Shown: positions 11,501-21,208 of the stretch, in pieces
Numbering within the stretch: the stretch's first letter is position 1
Layout: the number at the start of each line of letters is the position of its first letter
Origin: Phoronis australis
Lineage: Eukaryota; Phoronida; Phoronidae
Assembly: GCA_002633005.1 (NCBI GenBank)
Contig: NMRA01000529.1
Coordinates: 126,001-186,000, forward strand
DNA length: 60,000 bases
Reading direction: 5' to 3'
The notes under the pieces: generated by a model
Told to the model about the DNA's origin: nothing
The model's database searches: none
The model's input: only the letters and a program-made list of their open reading frames with translations
Translations under genes and position numbers: made by a program

Positions 11501-13958
11501 CAGGCCAGTTTCGACACCCAGTGAAGAGGAAACTTCGTTGTCCAGTGAAAGGGTCGGTGAGACAAGTTTATTCTGGACTTGTCTAATAGTCCAGGCCATT
11601 AACCCGAAAACGTTTACACCTCGGATTAAAGCACCAAATTTGGCACACTAGTAATTTTTGACACGCTGAATCTCATGGGGGTCGGTTGCCCAAATTTTGA
11701 GGTCAAGGTCAAGGTCAAATCTCGAAAAACACAATGGCCGATAAGCAACACAGTCTATGGTTGCTTGAGAGATAATAACACATTTTAAGGCTAGTTAATG
11801 GTACTTTATTCGCGAGAAATCCATTTAAAGGACATTGTAACATGTTTTCCTCATAATGTTAAGACAACTTGTGCATAAATCCAATATGGCCGCCAAACTT
11901 TAACGAACCGAACCTGTCTAAACAATTCTCAGGATAGTGCCCAGTGTTAGTTTCAATTTTTTTCTCATCACTAAGGTATTGGATGCATACTATTTCCGGG
12001 ATAAACAACGCTAGCAACACCGGGGGGTTTCCTTTTCTATGCTAAGCAGCGCCACTTTTATATGAATCATCGAGTACTGTCCGCAACATATTTCCCGCGC
12101 TTTTCCGGTAATTGAGAGTAATTTTTGCAATATGTTGTTGGTGCTGAGTTTGTTGTAAGGGTTTTAAAATAAAAAATATTAGAAGCATGTTTATTCCAGG
12201 TTGCTCTTTTCAATAAGCTGATAGCGCTTAATAACAGCAAAGTACTCGGCATTCTCCAGAACGATGACGATAAAAATGCATACAAGAGGAATTTCCTGAA
12301 GGTATCGGTGTATTTTGAAGATCTGAATTATGAAGAGATCAGACAATCCCCAGCTTACACGGTAAGAAGTCAGAGGCATATGCTTAGAGTTGTAATAGTT
12401 GATCTGAATGCGGAGGTTTCTTTTTAGTCGGGATACAAAAGTGAAAGTCAACACATGATGTCTGTGCGACCTGGAGGGATGACCCAGACAGTTTCCGATT
12501 GAGACTTAGGAATTTGTGATGTAACACGCAAGATTTAAGTTTTCTTAGAAATTGAATACTCCACACACTACGACTGTCACTTTTTCGATGGCAGCATGGA
12601 GATAGTTTATAACGAAGCGTACGTGTTGATTTCTATTTGAAGTTTCTTGTGACCGTTGATTTTTGAAAATATAAGAAATGTAGCGGCCCTACTCTGCGTG
12701 TACCATCAAGACAGGCAGAAACTAGAGACAGTTTGAGTCTTCCCACATATCCTAAACATAGGCGGATATAAGGGGAAGGGGGGCTGCCCTCGCCCTTTGG
12801 CTGCCGCCAAAAATAAAACAGGATAACAGCAAGAGCGTGAGGATATATTGAGGTTATTATGTAACCCTGGTAGTGACGAAGCGGCTGGAACAAGGTGTGG
12901 TAGCATTTACGCAAAGAGGTCCACATTGTCAGACGTCTAAGTCCTCCTGCATTTCAGGCTGGGTGCGCGCATGCAGTCGTGCTTTTGGCGATTGCCCGAG
13001 ACAAAGTGTTGCCCTCCGCCCGTATGGTATCGTACATGTAGATCCGCTACTGCTAAAATAAGTATGGCTTACGTAACTATTTTTAAAAGCCTGCAGGTCA
13101 TGTACCTGTCCCATGAAACGTGAACCGAGGAGCTAGATTAAGCAGGTTTGACGGGTCTGAGTGAGTATTCAGTCACATAATTACGAAATTACTTAATTAA
13201 ACTTGGAGAAAGTAAACACTTAGTGAACGTGAAAATCCTGCTGAATTAGAATTTTACTTTACTTTAGTCTGACATTAATTACATGTAGATAACGTGACCT
13301 TGTGTTTTCTTGCGAAAAAAATATCTGTGACATAACCGAGGCTTCGTTACATTTAAACGTGCCGAAAAAAATCTCACAAAAAACGTTAAGTTTTGTAAAT
13401 TATACGTAATTTTTCATGAAATTCCAAAGTAAAATTCACAGTATTTAACAAACCCATGCTTTTGTTTAATATTTTTAGAAGGTTTACCATGCTACTGAGA
13501 ATAAGGGATTTAGAACTCTACAATAAGTGAAAATTCTACTGAATTTGACTTCAGCCAATGACATTTTCCAAAATTAGTAAAATTTGAGATTTTTCTAGTC
13601 AGTAATTTGGTGTTACAGCACTAAAATGAAACTATTTGCTCAACCCAGTTTAGCAATAACAAATGCATCAGATTACTTTGAAAGTTTATTTATGTTTTCC
13701 GAAGCTTTGCACCTTACTTAATTGAGACTACATTATGACTGACACATTACATGTACATTATGTACGTTTTTTTTTTCAAATATCTCGTTTTAGGTGAGTT
13801 CTTTGATATCAGATCTTGGAGGTTCCGTTGGCTTATGGATAGGATGGAGCGTCATAACTATCATAGAACTGCTAGAATTTGTGTCTGACGTCATCGTCTT
13901 CAGTTGCAGAAAAAAGTCAAAACGAATGACAGTAATCAATGTGGTGACATCGCTATGA
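2406..13958 (+). CDS. Gene A: degenerin/ENaC/ASIC-family sodium channel (nine exons, 5' end missing)
   Basis: Spliced gene assembled by eye from exons 2406-2550, 5277-5386, 5600-5760, 6402-6512, 7252-7378, 8961-9033, 10634-10691, 12200-12361 and 13794-13958. All sit between AG acceptors and GT donors and their phases join without a stop, giving about 370 codons. The family normally has 500-650 residues, so roughly the first quarter (cytosolic N-terminus, first membrane helix, FPAVT-like segment) is missing and may lie left of the window. Visible landmarks in family order are GHQ-DDFI-GC, YGNCYSFN, a palm/ball segment with NEYLPFTQ, the HPHGEC turn, cysteine-rich thumb ACKKSCYQNAIVNRCGC, CDCPLSCS, FLKVSVYFEDLNYEEI and the second helix with GLWIGWS. 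Such channels are trimers in the plasma membrane that pass sodium or other cations on acid, peptide or mechanical gating; which stimulus applies here cannot be read. The family call is firm; the single-gene model is inferred from matching gene B. Confidence 0.88.
2761..2761. other. Single-N assembly join between duplicate blocks
   Basis: One N separates 2405-2760 from its near copy 2762-3116. A lone N between near-identical sequences marks a forced join. Confidence 0.8.
2763..2907 (+). other. Second copy of the gene A finger exon (probable haplotype duplicate)
   Basis: The block 2405-2760 recurs at 2762-3116 right after a single N at 2761. It carries the same 145-base exon with one amino-acid change (Leu for Phe after GHQ) and the same donor. 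Introns flanking the two copies differ by a few bases, such as one T fewer in a T run. Both copies keep phase, but splicing them together would repeat a segment that the family has once. I read this as two alleles placed end to end by the assembler, not two real exons. Confidence 0.75.
3119..5276. other. Gene A intron
   Basis: Intron between the finger and YGNCYSFN exons. It holds the small inverted-repeat element at 3828-3977. A short open frame at 4494-4751 starts with MADASETTITEDL but has no recognisable domain or splice context; otherwise nothing is seen. Confidence 0.5.
3828..3977. mobile_element. 150-bp MITE with GTTCAGTAACGCTAGGAC ends
   Basis: The left end GTTCAGTAACGCTAGGACC is the exact reverse complement of the right end GGTCCTAGCGTTACTGAAC. 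The inside has TCTCGCGAAGTCTTTCTTT. A relative with changed ends lies at 40786-40926 and shares the same internal block. It is a small non-autonomous DNA transposon of unknown superfamily. Confidence 0.75.
5277..5386 (+). CDS. Gene A exon: YGNCYSFN segment
   Basis: Acceptor CAATTGTAG before 5277; donor AATG|GTACG after 5386. Joined to the two bases from the previous exon it reads NDITQFFDSKYGNCYSFNG and then an acidic stretch ending YSTGPEN. YG-C-YSFN is a family hallmark of degenerin/ENaC channels (YGKCYTFN in ASIC1). The acceptor flank TTTCTCAATTGTAG is shared with the gene B exon. This exon is one codon shorter than its gene B partner and differs at many bases. Confidence 0.92.
5600..5760 (+). 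CDS. Gene A exon: palm and beta-ball segment
   Basis: Acceptor CGTTTAG, donor CAG|GTACAT, 161 bases. It encodes GLTLTLNIEQNEYLPFTQ, a Gly-Val-Arg-Met-Val-Val-His strand, PFPADEGINLEPGKQT and VGIKQ. This parallels the ASIC stretch of GL-I-L-IQQDEYLP, AGIKVQIH, and the pro-rich loop ending APGFQTFV, which builds palm strands and the beta-ball. About 13 percent of its bases differ from the gene B exon. Confidence 0.92.
6402..6512 (+). CDS. Gene A exon: entry to the thumb (HPHGEC)
   Basis: Acceptor TGTTTAG, donor CTG|GTATGA, 111 bases, phase 0 at both ends. It encodes IQIARIGHPHGECIDP and then a polar stretch ending LFNKQYSHL. It corresponds to the ASIC segment of PPPWGTC followed by DSYSITAC, leading into the cysteine-rich thumb. 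The Pro-His-Gly-Glu-Cys turn is identical in gene B, although the codons around it differ. Confidence 0.9.
7252..7378 (+). CDS. Gene A exon: cysteine-rich thumb
   Basis: Acceptor TTTTTTCAG, donor GATG|GTAAGT, 127 bases, phase 0 to 1. It encodes ACKKSCYQNAIVNRCGC, FNPNYPTSANVS, and a later HACNYANSQD. The Cys spacing matches the thumb disulfide ladder of the family (ACRIDCETRYLVENCNC in ASIC). This exon differs a lot from gene B after the first twelve residues, so the thumb is one of the more divergent parts of the pair. Confidence 0.92.
8961..9033 (+). CDS. Gene A exon: CDCPLSC segment
   Basis: Acceptor GCTTTTGCAG, donor TC|GTAAGT, 73 bases, phase 1 to 2. It encodes EECDAGITSEIIDGTMN followed by CDCPLSCS. 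In ASIC and ENaC the equal point is a Cys-x-Cys-x-x-Pro-Cys turn that closes the thumb. The gene B partner has the same length and keeps CDCPLPCS. Confidence 0.9.
10634..10691 (+). CDS. Gene A exon: STSQWPS segment
   Basis: A 58-base exon between acceptor TTTTCAG and donor AAG|GTACAGT. It completes the Ser of the CDC-P-SC-S turn and reads ESAYDLTISTSQWPSDAYK. Trp-Pro-Ser after a Tyr-x-Leu strand is typical of ENaC subunits (SRWPS). Bases from ATCGACGTCACAGTGGCC on, through the donor, are almost the same in gene B. Confidence 0.9.
10785..11650 (+). pseudogene. Decayed element with THAP zinc-finger start inside a gene A intron
   Basis: From ATG at 11025 the frame reads MPHSCCVPGCTLYS, a PLPHYPKDGTLRRCW segment, then after a frameshift VCGKHFVL and after another KGAIPSLLIPD. 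These are the C2CH zinc-finger landmarks of a THAP domain: CxxxC at the start, HxPKD, a later Cys-x-x-His-Phe, and the closing A-x-P. Stops and frameshifts show that it is dead. The leader 10785-11024 matches the left arm of the element at 36891. It is probably a fragment of a P-element-like or other THAP-bearing transposon. Right boundary uncertain. Confidence 0.68.
12200..12361 (+). CDS. Gene A exon: palm strand and wrist before the second helix
   Basis: Acceptor TATTCCAG, donor ACG|GTAAGA, 162 bases, phase 0 to 0. It encodes VALFNKLIALNNS, a variable polar loop, then FLKVSVYFEDLNYEEI and RQSPAYT. The Tyr-Phe-Glu-x-Leu-Asn-Tyr-Glu block is a family hallmark (IYYEALNYETIEQKKAY in ASIC). The last 22 residues are identical in gene B. 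Confidence 0.93.
12750..13060. repeat. Gene A intron segment with a common GGCGGAT...CTTTGGC repeat end
   Basis: The CCTTTGGCTGCCGCCAAAAATAAA stretch near 12795 resembles CCTTTGGCAGCGAAAAATAAAC near 36340, and the start AGGCGGATATAAGGGG looks like the ends of the GGCGGATC repeat family at 15690, 21050 and 24230. Boundaries are not clear. Confidence 0.3.
13794..13958 (+). CDS. Gene A last exon: second membrane helix and short tail
   Basis: Acceptor CTCGTTTTAG, stop TGA at 13956. It reads VSSLISDLGGSVG, then GLWIGWSVITIIELLEF, VSDVIVFSC and a basic tail RKKSKRMTVINVVTSL. The Gly-x-Ser of GWS sits at the family's selectivity filter (GAS in ASIC). The small residue near the degenerin site is Ser. 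The tail is 35 bases where gene B has 42 between matching landmarks, so its frame is shifted and it ends earlier. Confidence 0.93.
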   Translation: MSSLISDLGGSVGLWIGWSVITIIELLEFVSDVIVFSCRKKSKRMTVINVVTSL

Positions 13959-15690
13959 AGACTGTTGCCTAGCACCATATACATGTACATGTAGCCTGGC
14001 ATGTAGTCGCTTGAATCGCTTGTCGGTGTTGCCGATTAGCGGCTCGCTGATATTTACACCAGCGTTCTGTCAGACATTGGATAGGAGATTATTAATCATA
14101 AAACTTTCTTGTAAGCATACTCTTATACATGTAAAACGACTAGTCATGGTTGACACACCATGGAGGGAGAGGGCTATTACTTCGCAAAATAAATTTAGCC
14201 AAGTACGTTGCTTTACCATCAAGTTTGTTTTTACTTGGCGAAATAAATTGCGCCAAGTATGTTGCTGTCACTAAGTTTTTTGTTTTTTGGCAAGATACAA
14301 AGCGCAATTTCCGTCCGATCATCACAAAATTTACACATAACGTGTACTTTTAGAAGTCCTGGAAAGCTATCGTTTTTTTCATAATAGAATCCAATATGAC
14401 GGGTATGGCGGCCATTTTGTTTTCATTTTAAGATTCAAAAGCTCTTGGGGGCTATATTTTTTTACGTGCACGGTTGAAAATCGGCATCATCATTGGACCA
14501 GACATGCGCTACAACTATGCTGGAAATTGTTTATTTCCTTTAAGAGATGGGCGAAATATCTGCAATGGCGCATGCCCACCTCGATTTCGGGAAAAACATT
14601 TTCTCCTGTACAAGCCGCATTGTAGCACCAATTGCTTCGAAAATTTTCAGGTGTGTGTTTTTTATTATGAACTATTATACAATGCTAAAAACGAGAAGTT
14701 GCTTTCAAGATGGCTGATCTGGTGCATGTTGACCCATTTTCAGTCGTGCTGGGATTCAATACCATATACACTCATGCCCAAGATTATATTTATACATCAT
14801 CGAGAGATGGGTCTCAACCTTGTTTTAATAAGTTTAGATTTATACTTTTTGACGCAGTTATCTTCATTGCATTTAATGACTCGGATAAAACTTCAGAAAG
14901 GTGGAGTGTTTTCCAGGCATCTCTTTAAAATGATTCATACATTATATGGTTTTATTTTTAACCACTTCTGTTGTATTATAAGAAAATCGACATAAGACAA
15001 CTTAATTAAACCGTGTGAATGTGAGTGTGAATGAGTTTAAGAAAGTCCTTCCCCTTCCGGTTTCCCTCCCCTTTTATATTATTATCGGCCCAATCATTAG
15101 GAGTTATTTTCCACATACGTATTTGTTGTATTAATATGATGTATTATACTCCAGTAAGTTGTAAAGATATGTAGTTGGAAGTACCCAACCCTAGCTGTAT
15201 CTACTGTTCACCAATGATATGCGTTCTAGGTAAATAAATGTATTGAAAAAAAGTACTGCGCCGCCCATGCTAGTCTACTGGGCTTTGTGATTTCTACTGA
15301 CGTTTACCTTTGAATGACACTTGCCTCCTGCAGGTAAAATTAAGAGACAAGTTTATACAGCTATCCACCCACAGGCGTCAAGGTATGACACTCCCGACTA
15401 GAAATTCCACGGGTGCTTCACTTCAGCCCTCCATAGCTAACATAAAACTCAAAAAACATTTGCACAAAACAAGGTTTCAACAAACCATTGGCAATTGTTC
15501 TTTCTTCTAATACTATTCACCGTGTCCTGTTCCGGCGACTTCGTAAGACATTCGCAGTCAAAGAACAAAAATGTTCACAAAAAACCCACACACACTTCCA
15601 TCTTGGACGGCTCGAGGTCAAGGACGGTACGGAAATTACCGATGAATTACGAATGGACGGTGTTATCGACATCGTGACTTTACGCGACAA
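13959..15690. other. 3' flank of gene A
   Basis: Right of the stop at 13958 the sequence contains a direct repeat of AAATAAATT-G-CCAAGTA(C/T)GTTGCT around 14185-14270 and the unexplained cysteine-rich segment at 14474. No other gene is supported. A polyadenylation signal for gene A is not clear. Confidence 0.4.
14474..14652 (+). other. Cysteine-rich open segment ending at a donor-like site
   Basis: An open frame reads IIIGPDMRYNYAGNCLF, then DGRNICNGACPPRF and HCSTNCFENFQ, followed by CAG|GTGTGT. It has six cysteines in about 60 residues. No clear acceptor is visible on its left, and there is no partner downstream of gene B. It may be an exon of an unknown gene or chance; I cannot assign it. 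Confidence 0.2.
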
Positions 15691-15826
15691 ACTGGAAATG
15701 TCCGTACCCCCTAAAATTCTCCCAGATTCCATGTGGCAGTTGGGAACTGCGAATGTCTGACGGGCAAAATTCTGGCTAATACTCTGCTGTGGCCCCCTAA
15801 CTCAAAATCCTAGATCCGCCCCTGTA
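15690..15826 (-). repeat. GGCGGATC repeat family, copy 1
   Basis: Reverse complement reads GGGGCGGATCTAGGATTTTG, AGTTAGGGGG, a block with AGTATTAG, TTTTGCCCGTCAGACATTC and CAACTGCCA. The same order is found at 21050-21208 and 24229-24380 on the plus strand. It is a short dispersed repeat, probably a transposon end. Confidence 0.6.
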
Positions 15827-16057
15827 AAGTGTCTGGTTTAATGATTAGTTCTAAGTTTTTATGATTTTGATACCATATATCAGTTTTTGATTGCAAGTTC
15901 AATCTATGAATAGGATATTGTAGTATTCATACAATGCACATTGAACATGCAATCAAAGACCTTATACACATGTAGGGTTGCAGTTGCATTTAATTATGTC
16001 TCAGTCGTGGGATATTACTTCATCTTTGCCGCTCTTGGTAGGTTTTGTCTGTACACN

Positions 16058-16091
16058 ACAAACAAACAAACAAACAAACAAACAAACAAAC
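16058..16091. repeat. (CAAA)n microsatellite after a single N
   Basis: About eight CAAA units directly right of the N at 16057. The N in front of a simple repeat suggests a sequencing or assembly break there. Confidence 0.85.
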
Positions 16092-18240
16092 AGATATTTA
16101 CGTTTTGTATTTATCCCGTGCGCTTCGAATTCCTAAGTTTCTTTCATTTTTTCGAAAGATTAGATAAATACTTCACTCAGACTGTTCACATGGCCGATGA
16201 TATCCTGTATGTATGTACTTGCCCGTTAGGTTGCAAGTTTTCTCTTATGAAAGAAACAGTTTTAAAAATAACGATTTATTTCTGGGAAAGAGAAAATAAA
16301 GACGAAAATAATGGTAACTGTGCAGTGAACTTGTAACATCCCTGGAAATAGTTAAATAACAAGAATATTTGATATTGTAGTTCCGAGGAATTGGCGCCTG
16401 AGTTGCATACGGTATAGTATTCAGCAATTGAAAAGCGAGACAGAAGTGTCATATGATTAACAGTTATGTTCCAGCTGTTACATGCAAGTTGAGAGCATGG
16501 TTGCATGTCGAGTGTTACATGTAGTTACACTGATGCGACGGTATTACTTCAAACTACATTCGGAAAGTTTGATGGTCGATCGGCTAAAGACGTCCATTCG
16601 ACATTGACCTACCTTTTGAACTTTCCATGTCAGAGGTCACTGTTAAAGTAGTGGGGAAGGTGAATACAGAAAACATTATTACATGGCCGTATTGCACTCT
16701 ACATATCTAATGCGGATGAGATAAATATATGGATGTGTGTTAATATCGTCATAGTTTCACCTGACAGTTACCCGTGTTATATTTCATTTATCATTTCTGA
16801 TGGGAATTTCACTCTGAACTAGCAGTGAATACTAGCCAGAAGATGAGATTTATATCTCGAAATATCGCTTTGTAAATTATGTTACCTGCTGATGTCGATT
16901 AGATTTTCATCGTACTGTTCTGATATCAATACAAAATCTCTATTTAGAGAGTTTAAAAGAACCAAAATTAAACTCCTAAAAGAGATCAGTCGTGTCTCCA
17001 ATGAAATATGCATACGAAAAAGATTACTGCCAAATTATAGTGATATACACGTGTATTTAGATATATATGTGTACGTGTACATGTACATTCAACTTTGTTT
17101 TTGACGTATTTCACTAATTGTTATGCAAGTTAATAAACAATTGTCTCAAACATCAAACCTTACAGACCAGTCAATGTTAAGACATACATGTAAGCTGCCG
17201 AACATGCCCAGGGAACACTCAATTTTCACTCGCGTTATTATTCGAGATCTTGCTTTTCTTGCAAGAAACTTGATTTAAGGAAGTCTCCTGGTGCCAATAA
17301 GGGAGATATGCTCACATTTTCTTCGTCACCCACTTGGTTTAGGAGCCTTCGTACGCTGGTGCACACTCACGATGAGGCATGGGAAACAATGCATTAATAG
17401 AAGTACTTGTACAGTAGCCAGGCGGACATTTAGGTTGTCATACCCATGTGATCAATGAAATAAGGTTGTATTGAACGCAATCCATTTCCCAGTGGTCGAA
17501 TTACCAGGAAATCAATCTAGCATTGTAATTTGGGTGTATAAAGTTTACCCGCCGTGACAAGCTATTGTAATGAGAGCTGCTTGACGCAATAAGAGCGATA
17601 AGTTCCTCTGAAGCCAAGAAATCATTTCAAGGAACAAAGTGAGACCAATTTTAGGACTCTGCGTGAAAAGTTGACGTTTGTTTGAAAGTTGGACGGACCC
17701 CCCACATGTGTATTTAGTTGGGCAAGTGGACACCGTACTGAGGAAATGCAAGATGCATGGGAATACCCGTAGCTACCCGGGCGTAAAGCTGAGGTATAGG
17801 ATTGGGGAATAAGAGCAGTTGGTGACCCATGACGTACGATGAAGAAGGGATGGTGTAAAAGCCAACCCCCGCCGTTGTGAAATCACTTATTCGTGCATTG
17901 GTGTTTTCTTTGTTGCGTGTTTGCAAGAAGGGCCTAGCACGTACTTTAGCTGGGGCCAACGATACACTAGTCGCGTTTTACACTTGATACCTTCGAAGTT
18001 GACCCTGGAGATTGCTCCAAAAGTTATCCAGATTAGTAAACAGACTTTGAACAACACTACCAGTTTTTGAAAGGTTCGTGATGAAGGTTTGAGGGTGATT
18101 TTTGGCAACAGACAAATACATGTTGCCTTAGAATATCTTACGGGGAAAGTTCATGTCGGACGTCGGGCGAATGCAGCAGAATTGATAAACTATAATATTC
18201 ATCAAAATATAAACGCTCAAACATAGATGGCGGCAATATT
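16092..18240. repeat. Dispersed repeat copy split by an insertion
   Basis: 16100-16311 matches 25790-25990 and 17703-18235 matches 25985-26560, so this copy is cut by about 1.39 kb of extra sequence (16312-17702). Both halves keep landmarks such as ACTTCACTCAGACTGTTCACATGG, GTGGACACCGT, TTGCAAGAAGGGC and ATATAAACGC. The inserted piece has no evident terminal repeats. Confidence 0.65.
16312..17702. mobile_element. Probable insertion within the dispersed repeat
   Basis: Defined only by comparison with the unbroken copy at 25788-26560. Its interior is AT-rich with an ACATGTACATT stretch near 17080 and no coding frame of note. The copy might instead be a rearranged fusion of two fragments. Confidence 0.4.
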
Positions 18241-18245
18241 CACCC

Positions 18246-18530
18246 CCTTACGAAAATGAACTTAAGTTTTCATCGAAAAACTTAAGTTTTCATTCACGAA
18301 AAGTTAAGTATTTTGGAACAAGTTTTTTTTGGAACGAACTTAAGTTTTCATAACTTAAGTTTTCAAAAACTTAAGTTTTTCAAAACCTTAGGTTCTAAAA
18401 ACTTAATTTTTTCAAAAACTTAAGTTCCGAAAAACTTGTTCCAAAATACTTAGGTTTTTGGAAACCTTAAGTTTCATAAACTTAAGTTATTTAAAAAGTT
18501 AAGTTTTGGAACAAGTTTTTAGTAACAAAC
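18246..18530. repeat. AACTTAAGTT palindrome-rich tract
   Basis: Around a dozen copies of AACTTAAG(T), many as the full ten-base palindrome AACTTAAGTT, are spaced by A/T runs. The flanks also pair: GGAACAAGTTTTT occurs in both orientations (18318, 18438 and 18508 regions). Weaker variants continue to about 18660. The tract has no coding frame. Confidence 0.8.
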
Positions 18531-20836
18531 ATGAGTCATCAAAACTAAGTATTCAGAACATAAATTTTCAAGGAACTAACTATTGAAAACTGAAGTTTTC
18601 CAAAAGCAATAAGTTTCAATGAGACAAGTATTTAAAAATTTCGATTTTCACTAAAACAAGAGTGGAGTACAGTAACAAATTTAATGATTCTCATACAAGA
18701 TTTAACAAACTAGAGTTCTATCAACATTTCCTTAACAGTGATTAATTGCAGAAAAAAATGCACAACATTTAAAAAATCAGTTCCAAGTGTCAAGCATACA
18801 ATGTAGTGAAAACTAAATGAGGCTAATAATTTATTCATATTTGCATCGTTCTCAATATGCGATGACTGAGGCATCAAAATGGAATGTACAAACAGAGAAA
18901 TCACTACCAAATCATGAAACACAACCAAAGAAAATGTGATTGCATAGCTAGGAAGGACTACAATAAAAGTCTACGTTTCAACAGCACAGACGTTTTGAAC
19001 TAAAATTACAGCGATGACACCATGAATAACAAGTCACTTAATATGCAAAATCGAAGAATATCCGCAGAGACAAGAGCATAACATAAAACGGAACGTGTAA
19101 TTAAAAGTTTATCGACAATGGCCACAGGTCTGATTTTGGGAATACAATCCTTATGCTAGAAATAGTGCCTAGAATCACCTATAATTGTTTTGAACCTTAA
19201 AAATATCAATTTAAAAGTCAAAGTTTCGTTTTGTTGACAATCATAATAACAGTAAATCCAATACACTCCTTGGTGCGAACAAGTTTCACTGAGGTAACCC
19301 TGGTTATACGAGATGGAAATTAGAAAAATTAGACCTTTGACCACAAAAATATTCGTTTTCCTTTAATTTAAAGCTACTGAACTTCATACACATATCTACA
19401 GGGCCCTTCATATTAACATCGACGCGTCAATGTTTTTTGGGAGTTACTGTCAGTATGAACGCTTAAACTTTGGTCCTGGATGGAAGTTAACAGCTCCAGT
19501 TAATTTCGCACTAAACAGGTGGATTTTAGTGCCTAACGTCAACGCTGCGATGCAGTATCAACGATCAACTTCGGTCCTATCGAAGTTATTGCCAGGGGCC
19601 ACTGTTATCATTAACAATTGCATAGAAGTGTGATGGCTAATAGTTGCTTATACCTTGCTCTAATAGTCACCAATCGATTTAAAAATAAGTTTTATGTCAA
19701 TTAACACATGAACATCTTCCCAAATTGTCACATCTTAGCATGCAGTGCTACCTTACGATACCTTCGATCCCGACACCTACTGTTTACTTGGAAGTTTGTT
19801 AACTACCGAAGCCAGAATGAACAGTCCAGTTAACTTTGCAGTATACGTCAACGCTCCGCTCATACAAGAGTTAAGTCAATGTGAAAGGGCCCTATGCTAG
19901 ACCAGAAGCCACTTAATCTTCTTTAGCTGGATCTGCTCGCTTAGCTTCAAAGGCAAATAATCCATGTTTTGTGACTACTATCGTGCTATTTATACAACAC
20001 TGATTTGTAAAACATACTGACTTATATACAGAGCCTAGGTAGAAAATAGTCTTCAAACTCAAAACTTAACCAATCACTCTCCAGGATTCAAATGCAAGAC
20101 TAGTCTGCAAGTTTACTCCAAGCATGCACTGTAGTGGGTCAGTTTTCCACTTACTGTTTTGAATGAAGTTTTAATCCTGGATTCACGACATTCAAAACAA
20201 TTTTATTCTACACAAATTGAATACAAAACATGCACATGGTCACCTACAATGCTATCACAATCTAGAATAAACCGTGCATATGACAAAACTTAACGTTTTA
20301 ATAAAAGTTGTACTTCAGGCTAACCAGGTAACGTGTTCTGTAACTTTTTATTTCAAGTTCTGTGACAAATTGATTAATATTTTTATCAGATGATGAAACT
20401 ATAGGCAACTGCAACAAACTACAATTCCCATTATTTGTATGAACTTTTCATCATTTAATTCGTTAATCTAAGACAATGCACAACTCTACATAATGAGCAG
20501 AGCTAGTTGTATTCTAACTGGCTGTATCCAGCATAGAACAATAGAACTGAAATGTCGTCTTACTAATGTTTCATGGACATTCAACAGGCACAACCAGGGT
20601 TAGAACTGAAAGTTTAATCTCACATGTACACGTATACTTCCGCGTGTACTTTTCGAAACTTATAGCAAAACCGAGAAGCTTTACATCGACTTGACCAAAT
20701 GGCTACAAGAATCCGTGAGTTTGTTAAAGATTATAAGCCCATTGGCTAAACAAAGGACATATTTCATATTGTTACAAATTTAAAGCCTGATAGCAGCACT
20801 ATTTTCAACTCAACAATGAAACATATGAAGCTTTAC

Positions 20837-20941
20837 CTGCCATGTGGATGTACAAAGCCCAATACCACCCATGGATGATTGTTTCGATGCAAATGTTTGG
20901 ATGTCTAGTTCTTCCAAGTACTCTGCCAAGTTAATAGAGAC
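20837..20941 (-). CDS. Orphan minus-strand exon, unidentified gene
   Basis: Read on the minus strand, acceptor TTGTTTTCAG precedes and donor CAG|GTAAAG follows a 105-base open segment, phase 0 at both ends. It encodes 35 residues: VSINLAEYLEELDIQTF, ASKQSSMGGIG and LCTSTWQ. The peptide looks like conserved protein (amphipathic start, Gly-rich turn) but I do not recognise the family. The second block copy has the same exon with Gly changed to Asp. No further exon of this gene was found nearby, so it is a partial gene at best. Confidence 0.5.
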
Positions 20942-21049
20942 CTGAAAACAATGAGATATTAGCAAACACAACAGCATGTGATAGCTTCGTAAGAATCCAG
21001 TCATAACCCATTTACAGGGGATGTTATCCATGTAAAAATCCAGGGAGTT

Positions 21050-21208
21050 CGGGCGGATCCAGCATTTTGAGTTGGGGATTTAGGACAGAGTATTAGATAG
21101 GGTTTTGCCCATCAGACATTCACCCCCTGCCCCCCAACTGCCAAATGATCTTGTAGCGTTTTAGGGGGGCCAGTCCATGGCCCCTTAGCGCCCTCTGAAT
21201 CCACCATT
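21050..21208 (+). repeat. GGCGGATC repeat family, copy 2
   Basis: GGGCGGATCCAGCATTTTG, AGTTGGGG, AGAGTATTAGATAGGG, TTTTGCCCATCAGACATTC and CCAACTGCCAAATGA, then a G-run and CCCCTTAG. It matches the minus-strand copy at 15690-15826. Confidence 0.6.

Noticed and set aside
15310-15760. Overlapping open frames on both strands
   Set aside because: Three frames are open at once with no motif and no splice context, so none can be preferred.
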